A stretch of DNA of 64,000 bases from positions 558,001 to 622,000 of the forward strand of contig NZ_JBEXMJ010000001.1 of the NCBI RefSeq assembly GCF_040610475.1. Direction: 5' to 3'. Shown here one piece after another: positions 27,104 through 37,612 of this stretch. The notes under the pieces are model-generated. The model was not told the DNA's origin. It was given only the letters and a program-made list of their open reading frames with translations, and ran no database searches. The DNA is from Actinopolymorpha sp. NPDC004070 (GTDB taxonomy: Bacteria; Actinomycetota; Actinomycetes; Propionibacteriales; Actinopolymorphaceae). The position numbers were made by a program, and so were the translations under genes. Each line of letters starts with the position of its first letter. Position 1 is the stretch's first letter.

Positions 27104-27979
27104 TCAGCGGGGCGGTGCGAACCCGCCGGTGGCCCGCGGCTCCTCGGCCGACGGTTCCGCCGGCTGCGGAGTGCCCGGCGCGGTCGGCTGTTGCTGCTGG
27201 GCGTATGGCTGTTGGCCGTACGGCGGCTGCGGGCGTGGCTGCTCACCGAAGGCGCGGCGACGGCGTTCGGCGAGCACGGCGGCGAGGTACGCCCACGGCG
27301 GCAGCCCGGCCGGGGGAGCCGGTGCGACGTACCGCGCGACCGAGGCGGCGAGCTGCCCTCCCAGTTCCTCGCGGGCGGCCGGGTTGAGCTCGTGGTAGCG
27401 GCCGAGGAACGACCGGGCCGACAGCGCCAGCTGGTCGGGCAGCGTGGACAGCTCGAGTCGCGCCGACCACGCCTCCAGGCCCGGAGGCGGCTCCGGCACG
27501 GCCGACGGTGCCGTCGGAGCACGGTCGCGGAGGACGAGCGTGCCGGCCAGCATGTCGCCGACCCGCTTGCCACCCGGCGAGAGCATCGCGGTGATGAACC
27601 CGACGCAGCCGGAGGTGACGAAGAAGTCGACGAACACACCACACAGGGCGCGCACGAACGCGTGCCGGAACCGCACCGGGCCGCCGTCGTCGCGCACGAC
27701 CCGAAGCCCGAGGGCGTACTTCCCCACGCTCTTGCCGCGGGTGAGCGTCTCGATCGTCGTGGTGTAGCCGACGAACGTGAGCACGCCGCAGGCGACCACC
27801 AGCCCGCCGATCAGCGACTCGCTCGCGTCGTCGCCGGTGACCAGCGCCACCGGGATCATCAGCAGGCCGAAGAGGATCAGCTCCAGGAGCAGGTCGATCC
27901 CCAGAGCAAGCGCCCTGGTCGCGGGCCGGGCCAGTCGCAGGTCGAGGACCACGGCCTCGCCGGTGACGGGTTCGCTCAC
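27104..27979 (-). CDS. RDD family membrane protein
   Basis: 291 residues. Residues 10-160 form an RDD domain: Arg in the first helix region (LARPATRALALGIDLLLELILFGLL), the Asp pair in FVGYTTTIETLTRGKSVGKYALGLRVVRDDGGPVRF, and GDMLAGTLVLRDR, giving about four membrane helices. A cytoplasmic C-terminal segment follows, ending in a Pro/Gln-rich tail (PYGQQPYAQQQQP). RDD proteins are thought to be transporters or stress-related membrane proteins; role here is unknown. Start GTG 27979, with GAAGGGAC upstream, gives the compact protein. Divergent from the SpoIIM-like gene by only 40 bp. Confidence 0.85.
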   Translation of the reverse strand: MSEPVTGEAVVLDLRLARPATRALALGIDLLLELILFGLLMIPVALVTGDDASESLIGGLVVACGVLTFVGYTTTIETLTRGKSVGKYALGLRVVRDDGGPVRFRHAFVRALCGVFVDFFVTSGCVGFITAMLSPGGKRVGDMLAGTLVLRDRAPTAPSAVPEPPPGLEAWSARLELSTLPDQLALSARSFLGRYHELNPAAREELGGQLAASVARYVAPAPPAGLPPWAYLAAVLAERRRRAFGEQPRPQPPYGQQPYAQQQQPTAPGTPQPAEPSAEEPRATGGFAPPR

Positions 27980-28019
27980 GTGTGGTCCCTTCGGATCGGT
28001 GCCATTAGTGTGCCTTGCT

Positions 28020-29021
28020 GTGGACGTGGACGCGTACGCCGCCGCACACCAGGCGGAGTGGGACCGGCTGGAGGCCCTGGTCTGCCGCCGGGGACGGCTC
28101 ACCGGGGCGGAGGCCGACGAGCTGGTCACGCTCTACCAGCGGGTGGCGAGCCACCTGTCCGTCGTCCGGTCGAGCGCTCCCGACGTCGTACTCGTCGGCC
28201 GGCTGTCCGCCCTGGTGGGCCGGGCGCGGGCCGCCGTGACCGGGGCACACACCCCGGCCTGGCGCGAGGTCGGGCGGTTCTTCACCGTGACGTTCCCGGC
28301 GGCGCTCTACCGCTGCGCGCCCTGGTGGCTCGGCACGGCGGCGGCCTTCCTCGCCGTCTGCGCGGGCGTCGGCTGGTGGGTGGCGACGCACCCGATGGTG
28401 CGCCTGGCGTTACTGCCTCCGGCCGCGGTCGACCAGCTCGTCGAGCACGACTTCGCCGACTACTACAGCTCCGCCCCGGCGGCGGAGTTCGCGTTCGGGG
28501 TGTGGACCAACAACGCATGGGTGGCCGCCGGCAGCCTGGCACTGGGTGTCCTGCTCGGCGTACCGGTCGCCTACATCCTGTGGCAGAACGCCGCGAACGT
28601 CGGCGTGGCCGGCGGGCTGATGGTGGCGGCCGGCCGGGGCGACGTGTTCTTCGGGCTGATCCTGCCGCACGGCCTGCTGGAGATCACCGCCGTCCTGGTG
28701 GCCGGCGGCGCGGGCATCCGGCTCGGCTGGACCGTCATTGCTCCCGGGGCACGCACCCGGATGCGGGCGCTGGCCGAGACCGGGCGGGAGACGGTCGGGA
28801 TGGCTCTCGGGCTGGCCGTGGTGCTGCTGGTGTCCGGGGTGATCGAGGGCTTCGTCACGCCGTCCGGCCTGCCCACCTGGGCGCGGGTCGGCATCGGGGT
28901 GGCGGCTGAGGTGGCGTTCCTGACGTACGTCTTCTGGTTCGGCCGGCGGGCGGTACGTGCGGGGGAGTCCGGCGACATCGCGGCGGACGAACGCGGCGAC
29001 CTGCTGCCCACCGCCGCCTGA
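28020..29021 (+). CDS. Stage II sporulation protein M-like membrane protein
   Basis: 333 residues of the SpoIIM/DUF95 family. A soluble N-terminal helical region (DVDAYAAAHQAEWDRLEALV...TLYQRVASHLSVVRS) precedes about six membrane helices starting near residue 100. The family motif FGLILPHGLLEITAVLVAGGAG is at about 215-236. In endospore formers SpoIIM anchors peptidoglycan hydrolases for engulfment; actinobacterial homologues usually sit next to RDD and MoxR/DUF58 genes, as here, and are uncharacterised. Start GTG 28020 fits the common family N-terminus; GTG 28008 is an alternative. Confidence 0.85.
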   Translation: MDVDAYAAAHQAEWDRLEALVCRRGRLTGAEADELVTLYQRVASHLSVVRSSAPDVVLVGRLSALVGRARAAVTGAHTPAWREVGRFFTVTFPAALYRCAPWWLGTAAAFLAVCAGVGWWVATHPMVRLALLPPAAVDQLVEHDFADYYSSAPAAEFAFGVWTNNAWVAAGSLALGVLLGVPVAYILWQNAANVGVAGGLMVAAGRGDVFFGLILPHGLLEITAVLVAGGAGIRLGWTVIAPGARTRMRALAETGRETVGMALGLAVVLLVSGVIEGFVTPSGLPTWARVGIGVAAEVAFLTYVFWFGRRAVRAGESGDIAADERGDLLPTAA

Positions 29022-29105
29022 ACGCCACTGCGTGACAACCGCCGCCCTGACAACCAGCGCTTGACGCCGGCCGCCTGACAACAGCGGCTTGACACCGGTC
29101 GGCCA
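29011..29105 (+). repeat. Imperfect short repeats between SpoIIM-like and DUF58 genes
   Basis: The segment contains degenerate copies of a 25-28-base unit of the form CCGCC(G)CCTGACAACnnCGCTTGAC, including CCGCCCTGACAACCAGCGCTTGAC (near 29042) and GCCGCCTGACAACAGCGGCTTGAC (near 29070). The first, weaker copy overlaps the SpoIIM stop. No protein or known RNA is evident. Confidence 0.5.
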
Positions 29106-29119
29106 GCCGCGGCACTGGC

Positions 29120-30478
29120 TCACAGCCGGCCGGTCTTCTTCAGCGCGAGGTAGGTGTCGGCCAGGGCGGGCGCGATCTCCTCCGGCGGCCGGTCGACCAC
29201 GGTCACGCCGAGGCGTTCCAGGGTCGCGGTGACCTGCCGGCGTTCGGCGTTGGCCTGCTCGGCGGCGGCCGCGGCGTACACCTCCCGCGCGTCGGCCCGG
29301 CCCCGTGCGAGTTCGGCCACCTTCGGGTCGGCGACGGCGGCGAGCAGCACCTCGTGCCGGCGGGTCAGGGCGCCGAGCACCGGCAGCCAGCCCTCCTCGA
29401 CGACGGCGGCGTCCAGTCCGGTGAGCAGCACCACCAGCGAGCGCTGGGTCGCCCGCAGCGTGATCGCGGCGGCGAGCCCGCGGTGGTCGGCCTCGACGAG
29501 TTCGCTGGAAAGCGGCGCCATCGCGGCGGTGAACCTCTGCAGGACCTCACGCGGCGCGGCCCGGCGTACGTCCGCGCGAACCGTCCGGTCGTAGGCCAGC
29601 AGGTCCACCCGGTCACCGGCCCTGGTCGCCAGCGCGGCCAGCAGCTGAGCCGCGTCCATCGCGTGGTCCAGGCGAGGCGCGTCGCCGACCCGGCCGGCGG
29701 AGGTGCGGCCGGTGTCCAGGACGACGAGGACGTGCCGGTCGCGTTCGGGCCGCCAGGTGCGCACGACCACGCCGCCGCGCCGGGCGGTCGCTCGCCAGTC
29801 GACGGAGCGTACGTCGTCACCCACCACGTAGTCGCGCAGCGAGTCGAACTCCGTTCCCTGGCCGCGCACCAGGACGCTGGCGCGCCCGTCGAGTTCCCGC
29901 AGCCGGGCCAGCCGGGAGGGAAGGTGCTTGCGGCTCTCGAACGCCGGCAGCGCCCGCACCGTCCACGGAACCTCGTGCGAGCCCTGGCGGCCGGCCAGGC
30001 CGAGCGGCCCGAGCGAGCGCACGGTCACCCGGTGGGCGTGCTTGTCGCCTCGCCGGGTGGGGCGCAGGGTCGTGGTCACGCGGCGGCGTTCGCCCGCGGA
30101 CAGCTGGAGTGGATGCCGCTGCGTGGCCGCGCCCGCCGACGGCGGCCAGGCGTCGCGGACTACCCCGCGGACCGGCCGCCGGCCGGGGTTGGTGACGAGC
30201 AGACAGATCTGCGTCTGCTCGCCCAGCCGGACTCCGCTGACCGAGCTGACCGGTCCTGCCGAGCCGGACCCGCCGGCGCCCGTTCGTACGGCGGCGTCGC
30301 CGGTGACCTCCCGCCGGAACGTCAGCGGCCGGACCGCTCCGGCCAGTGCGACGTCCACCAGGGCGAGCAGCACGACGGCGCCGGTGACCAGCGCGATGCC
30401 GGCCCGGGAGGGTACGGCGAACGCCACCACGAGCACCCCGGCGGCGGCCAGCAGAGCGGCGCGGAAGGTGAAGGTCAT
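29120..30478 (-). CDS. DUF58 domain protein (von Willebrand A-like)
   Basis: 452 residues. Two N-terminal membrane helices (about 5-22 and 28-46) precede a beta-rich region and the conserved DUF58 motif GTEFDSLRDYVVGDDVRSVDW (near 210-232), followed by a vWA-like domain (VLVVLDTGRTSAG...DHAMDAAQLLAALA). DUF58 proteins work with MoxR AAA+ ATPases as chaperone-like systems for cell-envelope or metal-protein assembly. It is eight bp downstream of moxR and last in the minus-strand operon from 34881. Start ATG 30478. Confidence 0.9.
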   Translation of the reverse strand: MTFTFRAALLAAAGVLVVAFAVPSRAGIALVTGAVVLLALVDVALAGAVRPLTFRREVTGDAAVRTGAGGSGSAGPVSSVSGVRLGEQTQICLLVTNPGRRPVRGVVRDAWPPSAGAATQRHPLQLSAGERRRVTTTLRPTRRGDKHAHRVTVRSLGPLGLAGRQGSHEVPWTVRALPAFESRKHLPSRLARLRELDGRASVLVRGQGTEFDSLRDYVVGDDVRSVDWRATARRGGVVVRTWRPERDRHVLVVLDTGRTSAGRVGDAPRLDHAMDAAQLLAALATRAGDRVDLLAYDRTVRADVRRAAPREVLQRFTAAMAPLSSELVEADHRGLAAAITLRATQRSLVVLLTGLDAAVVEEGWLPVLGALTRRHEVLLAAVADPKVAELARGRADAREVYAAAAAEQANAERRQVTATLERLGVTVVDRPPEEIAPALADTYLALKKTGRL

Positions 30479-30487
30479 CGCACCGGC

Positions 30488-31515
<1,028 letters not shown>

Positions 31516-31519
<4 letters not shown>

Positions 31520-32895
31520 GATCGGCGTACCTCCTGCTCCAGCGTGTCGAGTTCGGCGGCCAGCCGGACGAGGGCCGCGTCGTCTTCGGGGGTCTGCCCG
31601 CCCGCGGCGCACTCGGCGAGCAGGCGGCGCACCTGGCCGCCGTCGCGCCCGGTGCGGTCGGCGACGGCCGCGACCAGTGTGTCCGGTCCCTGCCCGAGGA
31701 CGCGACCCGGCGCCAGGCCAGGACGTGTCCTCGAGCCGGAACTGTCCGGGTGGGCGTGGCCGAGCAGCGGCGCCAGCCGGGCGGCGGTGGCCGCGCGGAG
31801 CGCGTCCGCGGCGCGGGCGCGGGCCCGGGCACGCTGGTAGAGCCGGGCACGTCCCTCGACCGCCTCCGACGCGCGGACGGCGACGGGGAGGGGTTCGGGT
31901 ACGACCGGGCCGAGGCGCCGGGAGGCGGCCAGCATGAGCAGGGCGACGGCGACCGCGGCCTGGCCGGCGCCGAACCGGACGCCGTCGGGCAGCAGTGAGG
32001 TCAGGCTCCGCGGCTCACGGCCACCCGGGGCGCCCGACGGCACGGCGGAAGGATCGGCCGCCGACGGGACGTACCAGACCAGCTCGCGTTCGGTGCCGAG
32101 CAGGTTGAGGGCCAGCGCGGCGTTGCCGTCGTCGGTCAGCCGGGAGTTGGCGAACGACGTGGCCGGGCCCACCACGTCGACGGTGCGGCCGCCGCCGATC
32201 CGGGCCGTCGGACCCGGGTCGTCGCTGCCGCCGGGCGGCGCGGTCGGCTGGTGCCCGAGCCGGAGCAGGCCGAACCGGCTGCCGTCGCCGTAGCAGCCGA
32301 CTGCCCTCGCGCCGGGCAGCGCGCGGTACATCGGCCCGTCGACGTGGACGGGTCCGGCCCGGCGGGCGGCCCGCAGGCCGCATCCGGGCGTACGCGTGGC
32401 CGGAACGAGGGTGTCACCGGCGCGGACGGCGTCCGGGGCGAGCACCCGCAGCGCCTCCTCACCGGGGGCGAACAGGACCAGGTGACCCGAGCCGGCCCGC
32501 ACCAGCCGGTCCAGTTGCGCCGGTGCCAGCAGGTCGGGCTGGGCGACCACGAGCGTGGTGCCGCGGGTCCCCAGCCGGACCGCCCCGGCGAGGTTGTCCA
32601 CCCGGCGCACCCCGACACCGCGGTCGTCGAGCAGGACCGCCAGCGCCCGGCCGCCGGACTGGCGAGCAGACGCCGGGTCGAGGGGGCCGCCTTCGGTGCG
32701 GCCGAGCAGCAGGGCCGAGGCCAGGCCGCCGAGGACGAGCACGGCGGCGATCACCAGCGCCCCCCGCGAGCGATGCCACCGCTGCCGGGCAGTGGGCTCG
32801 ACGGACCGGCTGGCCGGCGCGCCCGGACCGGGGTTCGTGCCGGAGTTCGTGCCGGCGTGCGGCGAGCCGGCCGGCGGGTTCGTGGGTGCGCTCAC
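31516..32895 (-). CDS. DUF4350 domain membrane protein
   Basis: 459 residues. After a Pro/Thr-rich start, a membrane helix (ALVIAAVLVLGGLASALLLG, about 38-57) leads to an extracytoplasmic DUF4350 domain (GGRALAVLLDDRGVGVRRV, TTLVVAQPDLLAP, GHLVLFAPG), a fold related to ThuA/glutamine-amidotransferase-like proteins. A second helix lies near 320-340 (AAVAVALLMLAASRRLG), followed by a cytoplasmic helical tail with RARARARAADALRAATAARLAPLL. The role in the MoxR/DUF58 module is not known. Coupled by GTGA overlaps to both neighbours. Confidence 0.85.
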
Positions 32896-33599
32896 CGCGG
32901 TGCTCCACCCAGCGGTACGTCCGCACTCCGGACGTCCGAACCGAGGTGGTCGGCCCGCCCCGTGGGCCTGCGGATCCGTCGTACGGCGTCGTCGGCGGCC
33001 CGGATCTCGTCGTACGCCCTGGCCGTCGCGACCCGCCCGCCGTAGCAGACCTCGTCGAACTCCCGGGCGGCCGTCCGCAGCGGCACCGCTGCCCCCGGCG
33101 CGACCGCCGAACCCTCCCGGGCCACCTCGTCGGCGGTCCGGCCCGGGCGTTCGTCGAGGAACGCCCGCTCCTCCAACTCCCGCACCAGAGCCCGGAAGCC
33201 TTCGCGGACCGCGGTCTCGTGGTCGCCGCGACCGGCGGCCGCGCGGGCCGCCTCGCGGTGCTCCGCCGCCGAGCGGACCGTCCCGCCGAAGACCGCGCCG
33301 TCGGCACGCGCGCGGGTTCTGGCCAGCGCACCCACCCGCCGGTGGACCACGATCACCGCGAGCACGAGGAGCGCGGCCAGGGCGAGCAGGCCCCACCAGC
33401 CGCCGGGGGACACCGCGGCGATCCGGGCGAAGACGTCCGCCAGCCAGTCACGCGCCCACACGAGGAAACGGGAGACCAGGCCGGGTTCGTCGCGGTGGTA
33501 GATGCCCTTCGTCAGCTCGTCCCGGGCCGCGCGGGCGGCGTCGGCACCCCCGACGTCGATCGGTGGCCCTCCCGGCGACCGCCCGGCCGGACCGCTCAC
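32892..33599 (-). CDS. DUF4129 domain membrane protein
   Basis: 235 residues. A predicted periplasmic amphipathic region (LTKGIYHRDEPGLVSRFLVWARDWL), one strong membrane helix (WWGLLALAALLVLAVIVVHRRV, near 68-89) and a cytoplasmic helical domain with the DUF4129 signature: AREGFRALVRELEERAFLDERPGRTADEVARE and FDEVCYGGRVATARAY. DUF4129 also occurs fused to transglutaminases in MoxR/DUF58 clusters. Start GTG 33599; its TGA overlaps the DUF4350 start. Together these genes form a conserved envelope module next to mtrA. Confidence 0.88.
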   Translation of the reverse strand: MSGPAGRSPGGPPIDVGGADAARAARDELTKGIYHRDEPGLVSRFLVWARDWLADVFARIAAVSPGGWWGLLALAALLVLAVIVVHRRVGALARTRARADGAVFGGTVRSAAEHREAARAAAGRGDHETAVREGFRALVRELEERAFLDERPGRTADEVAREGSAVAPGAAVPLRTAAREFDEVCYGGRVATARAYDEIRAADDAVRRIRRPTGRADHLGSDVRSADVPLGGAPR

Positions 33600-33612
33600 C
33601 GGGGCGGACCCG

Positions 33613-34881
33613 TCATCGGGTGGCCCAGGGCGACGGCGGTTCGGTACCCGGCATCGCCGGATACGGCGTCCCCGGTGCGGGCCCAGTGCCGCCCGAGCCG
33701 GCCGTGCCGCTCGTGCCGGCGAGCGGATCCGCGGTGGCGTACTGGGCGAGAGTGATGTCCAGCCCCTCGCTGCGCATCCGGGCGTCGACGTACACCAGCG
33801 CGTTCACCGCGGCGAGGAAGGCGATCTGGAGCACCGACGCCGCGAGGCCGCCGATCCCCGCCAGCACCAGGGCGAGGAACTCCCCGCCGCGGAAGGAGTC
33901 ACCGAGACCGGCGCCCAGACCGGTGGCCAGCAGGGTGAACGCGGTCTGGATCACCGACGACACCACCGAGGCGACCACGTTGGCGACGGCCAGGATGCCG
34001 AAGGTGCGCGCGGTGCGGTCGCGGACCAGTGCCCAGGAGCGTCGGATCGCCGCCACCACGGGGATCCGGCGCTGGCCGGCGTACGGCTGGGTCGCGTCCA
34101 CCGGCTGCGTCTCCAGCACCACCACCGCCGAGGAGAGGGCGGTCCGGGTGGCGAACACGACTCCGAAGAAGATCAGCGCGCAGGCGAACACGACGGCGGC
34201 GAGGATCCCGACGACGAGGTTGGCGAGGAACGCCAGCACCACGACGACGATCGCCACCACGACCGCCACGACGAAGGCCGCCGCGATCAGGAACGTCACC
34301 GCGAGCAGCCGGAGGATGTGCGGCCGGCTCGCCCGCCACACCTCGCCGACGGTCGCCGGCCGGCCGAGCACCCCGCGGGCGACCGTGACGGTGATCATCC
34401 CGGTCAGCACCGAGGTGGCCACCCAGCTCACCAGGGCGAGGGCGGCACCGGTGGCACCCATGCCGACCCAGGTCCGGTCGCTGATCTGGGTGACCCGGTC
34501 GGGGTCGGCCGTGACGATCTGCCCGAACCCCACGAAAAGCGTCAGGAAGTACGCGGCGGTGAGGACGGCCATCACCGCCGTGGACAGCCCGAGCATGATC
34601 TTCGGATAGCGCTGCACGGTGGTGAAGGCGCCGTCCAGCACCTCCCCGAATCCCAGTGGGCGCAGGGGAACGACACCCGGCTTCGGCGCCTGGGGCGGCG
34701 CGCTGCCCCAGGAGGTGCCACCGCCCCACTGCGGCGGAGCGGCACCCCAGGCGGGGGCGGCCGGAGGCGGCGAATCGCCCCAGCCGCCACCCCAACCATT
34801 GCCCCGACCATCGCCCCAACCGGGCCGGCCGGCCGGCGGCTCGCCGGGTGGCCCGCCGGGCGGCGTACCGGTGTCGGTCAT
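33613..34881 (-). CDS. Multi-pass membrane protein (glycerophosphodiesterase membrane-domain type)
   Basis: 422 residues. Residues 1-75 are Gly/Pro/Trp-rich low complexity (GWGDGRGNGWGGGWGD). The hydrophobic part begins with RPLGFGEVLDGAFTTVQRYPKIML, the signature of the membrane domain that precedes some glycerophosphodiester phosphodiesterases, and has about six helices; no phosphodiesterase catalytic domain follows. The short C-terminus is Pro/Gly-rich. First gene of the envelope operon running to DUF58, and divergent from mtrA across 76 bp that must contain both promoters. Start ATG 34881 with GTGAGGTG upstream. Confidence 0.8.
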   Translation of the reverse strand: MTDTGTPPGGPPGEPPAGRPGWGDGRGNGWGGGWGDSPPPAAPAWGAAPPQWGGGTSWGSAPPQAPKPGVVPLRPLGFGEVLDGAFTTVQRYPKIMLGLSTAVMAVLTAAYFLTLFVGFGQIVTADPDRVTQISDRTWVGMGATGAALALVSWVATSVLTGMITVTVARGVLGRPATVGEVWRASRPHILRLLAVTFLIAAAFVVAVVVAIVVVVLAFLANLVVGILAAVVFACALIFFGVVFATRTALSSAVVVLETQPVDATQPYAGQRRIPVVAAIRRSWALVRDRTARTFGILAVANVVASVVSSVIQTAFTLLATGLGAGLGDSFRGGEFLALVLAGIGGLAASVLQIAFLAAVNALVYVDARMRSEGLDITLAQYATADPLAGTSGTAGSGGTGPAPGTPYPAMPGTEPPSPWATR

Positions 34882-34957
34882 CTGGCGCACCTCACGTCTG
34901 GGGTATCCCGCGGGTCGTGTCGAGCCATCGTGCCACGCGCAGTGGGACCATGGATTC

Positions 34958-35635
34958 ATGAAAGGTCGCATTCTGGTCGTCGACGACGACATGGCACTGG
35001 CCGAGATGCTCGGGATCGTGCTGCGCGCGGAGGGTCTCGACGCGGTGTTCTGCGAGTCCGGCGAAGGGGCGCTGGCGAAGGTGCGGGAGACCAAACCGGA
35101 CGTCGTGCTGCTCGACCTGATGCTGCCCGGCAAGGACGGCATCGAAGTCTGCCGGGAGATCCGGGCCGAGTCCGACGTGCCCATCGTGATGCTCACCGCC
35201 AAGACGGACACGGTCGACGTGGTTCTCGGCCTGGAGTCCGGCGCCGACGACTATGTCGTCAAGCCCTTCAAACCCAAGGAACTCGTGGCCCGGATCCGCG
35301 CTCGCCTTCGCCGGTCGGACCGGGCGGTGCCGGAGACGCTGCACATCGGCGACCTGGTGATCGACGTACCCGGCCACTCGGTCAAGCGGGGCAACGAGTC
35401 GCTCGCCCTGACCCCGTTGGAGTTCGACCTCCTGGTGTGCCTGGCCCGCAAGCCCTGGCAGGTGTTCGGCCGGGAGGAGTTGCTGGAGCAGGTGTGGGGC
35501 TACCGCCACGCCGCCGACACCCGGCTGGTCAACGTGCACGTGCAACGGCTGCGCAGCAAGATCGAGCAGGACCCCGAGCACCCGGAGATCGTGGTGACGG
35601 TCCGCGGCGTCGGCTACAAGGCAGGGCCCTCCTAA
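34958..35635 (+). CDS. mtrA: Response regulator MtrA
   Basis: OmpR-family DNA-binding regulator of 225 residues. The receiver has the acidic pair (VDDD, residues 8-11), phospho-acceptor D53 (LLDLMLPGKDG), the Thr in MLTAKTD and Lys in DDYVVKPFKPKEL. The winged-helix domain (LTPLEFDLLVCLARKPWQVFGREELLEQVWGY) is near-identical to mycobacterial MtrA. It controls cell-wall, division and replication genes in actinomycetes, responding to MtrB. The start at 34958 gives MKGRILVVDDD; ribosome site is weak. A 222-bp gap before mtrB contains a TACGAT hexamer at 35708-35713, so mtrB may also have its own promoter. Confidence 0.96.
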   Translation: MKGRILVVDDDMALAEMLGIVLRAEGLDAVFCESGEGALAKVRETKPDVVLLDLMLPGKDGIEVCREIRAESDVPIVMLTAKTDTVDVVLGLESGADDYVVKPFKPKELVARIRARLRRSDRAVPETLHIGDLVIDVPGHSVKRGNESLALTPLEFDLLVCLARKPWQVFGREELLEQVWGYRHAADTRLVNVHVQRLRSKIEQDPEHPEIVVTVRGVGYKAGPS

Positions 35636-35857
35636 GGTCGGTCGCGACACCAAGCAGGGGAGGCCGCGCCGAAGCCGTGTGCCGACGGGGCTGTCGGCGT
35701 GCGGACGTACGATCGGAGCGGTCCGCCGGCCGCCGAGGACCCGGCGCCGCGCGGACCAGCTGTCACCGCGGCGCGCCCCTGCGTCACCGGTGACCCCCAC
35801 CCACGCCCGCGCCACCCCCTCGGCGCAGCCCCCTCGAGCCTCCCTGGACGCCCCCGC

Positions 35858-37612
35858 ATGCAGAGCCTGGCCGGCATTCTCCGACCGGCGGCGCGCCTCG
35901 CCCGCCGGCCGGTCGGTGTGTGGCGCCGGTCCCTGCACCTGCGGGTGGTGACCGGCACGCTGGTGCTGTCCGCCCTGGTCACCGTGTTCGTCGGGTGGAT
36001 CCTGCTGCGCCAGGTGACCGACGGCGTGCTGCACGCCAAGGTGGTCGCCTCGGTGGGGGAGGCGTCCGCGGGTTTCCGGTCGGCACAGGCCGCGATCGAC
36101 GCCGCCGAGCCGAGCGGTGACCCCAGCGAGCTCACCACCCAGCTGGCCCAGGACATCGCGCTGCGCGGCGCGTCCGGCGGGCTGTACGACGTGGTCCTCG
36201 ACGTCCTCCCCGCCGAGGGCGGCTCGCAGACGGTGGCGCGTTCGACCCGGGCGACGGTCCTGCCCTCCAGCATCCCGGCCGACCTGCGCTCACAGGTGCA
36301 CTCCGCGCAGGTGGCCTACCGCTACACCATGATCCGGCGGGCGAACGAGCCGGACAGCCCCGGCATCGCGGTCGGCTCCCAGCTGCTGGAGCCGCGCAGC
36401 GGGGCCACCCTGGACATCTACTACCTCTTCGACCTCCAGCAACAGCAGGACACCCTGAACCTCCTGCAGCGGTCGCTGGTCGCGGTCGGGGTGCTCATCG
36501 TCGTCCTCCTCGGCTGCGTGGCGTGGTTCGTCACCCGTCAGGTGGTGACGCCGGTCCGGATGGCCCGCCAGGTCGCCGAGCGCCTCGCCGCCGGGCTGCT
36601 CGACCAGCGGATGCGGGTGCGCGGCGAGGACGACCTCGCCCGCCTCGCCGGCTCCTTCAACCAGATGGCGACCAGCCTCCAGCGTCAGATCCGCCAGCTG
36701 GAGGAGCTGTCCCGCGTCCAGCGCCGGTTCGTCTCCGACGTGTCCCACGAGCTGCGCACGCCGCTCACCACGGTGCGCATGGCCGCCGACGTGCTGTACG
36801 AAGCGAGGAGGGAGTTCGACCCCAGCGTGGGCCGGGCCAGCGAGCTGCTGCAGGCCGAGCTGGACCGGTTCGAGGCGCTGCTCGGCGACCTGCTGGAGAT
36901 CAGCAGGTTCGACGCCGGAGCGGCCGCGCTGGTCCTGGAGGACGCCGACCTGCGCGAGATCGTCCGCCGGGTGGTCGACGCGGCCCGGCCCATCGCCGTC
37001 CGCAAGGGCAGCGGGCTCGAGCTGCACCTGCCGCACACGGCGGTCGTGGCGGAGGTGGACTCCCGGCGCATCGAGCGGGTGCTGCGCAACCTCGTCATCA
37101 ACGCGATCGAGTACGGCGAGGGCCGCGACGTCGTTGTACGCGTCGCCGGTGACGGCGAGGCGGCTGCGGTCTCCGTCCGCGACCACGGCATCGGGCTCAA
37201 ACCGGGGGAGTCGGCGATGGTGTTCGAACGCTTCTGGCGGGCCGACCCGGCCCGGGCCCGCACCACCGGCGGCACCGGACTGGGCCTCGCCATCGCGCTC
37301 GAGGACGTGCTGCTGCACGGTGGCTGGCTGCAGGCCTGGGGCGAGCCCGGCCGCGGCGCCCACTTCCGGCTCACGCTGCCGCGCACGGTCGGCGACACCC
37401 TCGACCACTCACCGATCGCGCTGGTTCCCGGTGAGGGCGGCCCGCCTCGGCTCGCGCGCGCCGCCACCCCGAGGGCGCTCGGCCCAGGTTCGTCGTCGGC
37501 TTCGTCGCCGTCCCCGGCCGGCTCGCCCTCCTCCGCACCGACGGCACCACCGCCATCTTCCTCGTCCTCGCCGTCGGCGCCGTCCGGCGGCACAGGGGGA
37601 GGTGCACGGTGA
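35858..37612 (+). CDS. mtrB: Sensor histidine kinase MtrB
   Basis: 584-residue membrane kinase. The first helix is at about 30-50 after WRRSLHLRV, an extracytoplasmic domain spans 51-205, the second helix is near 206-226, then HAMP (TRQVVTPVRMARQVAERLAAG), the H-box FVSDVSHELRTPLTTVRMA with H297, and the ATPase domain (NLVINAIEYGEG, DHGIGLKPGE, TGGTGLGLAIALED). The last 70 residues are Pro/Ser-rich (SPSPAGSPSSAPTAPP). Start ATG 35858 matches the family; a GTG at 35699 in frame would add an unlikely 53-residue Pro/Arg tail. Its stop overlaps the lpqB GTG start. Confidence 0.95.
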   Translation: MQSLAGILRPAARLARRPVGVWRRSLHLRVVTGTLVLSALVTVFVGWILLRQVTDGVLHAKVVASVGEASAGFRSAQAAIDAAEPSGDPSELTTQLAQDIALRGASGGLYDVVLDVLPAEGGSQTVARSTRATVLPSSIPADLRSQVHSAQVAYRYTMIRRANEPDSPGIAVGSQLLEPRSGATLDIYYLFDLQQQQDTLNLLQRSLVAVGVLIVVLLGCVAWFVTRQVVTPVRMARQVAERLAAGLLDQRMRVRGEDDLARLAGSFNQMATSLQRQIRQLEELSRVQRRFVSDVSHELRTPLTTVRMAADVLYEARREFDPSVGRASELLQAELDRFEALLGDLLEISRFDAGAAALVLEDADLREIVRRVVDAARPIAVRKGSGLELHLPHTAVVAEVDSRRIERVLRNLVINAIEYGEGRDVVVRVAGDGEAAAVSVRDHGIGLKPGESAMVFERFWRADPARARTTGGTGLGLAIALEDVLLHGGWLQAWGEPGRGAHFRLTLPRTVGDTLDHSPIALVPGEGGPPRLARAATPRALGPGSSSASSPSPAGSPSSAPTAPPPSSSSSPSAPSGGTGGGAR

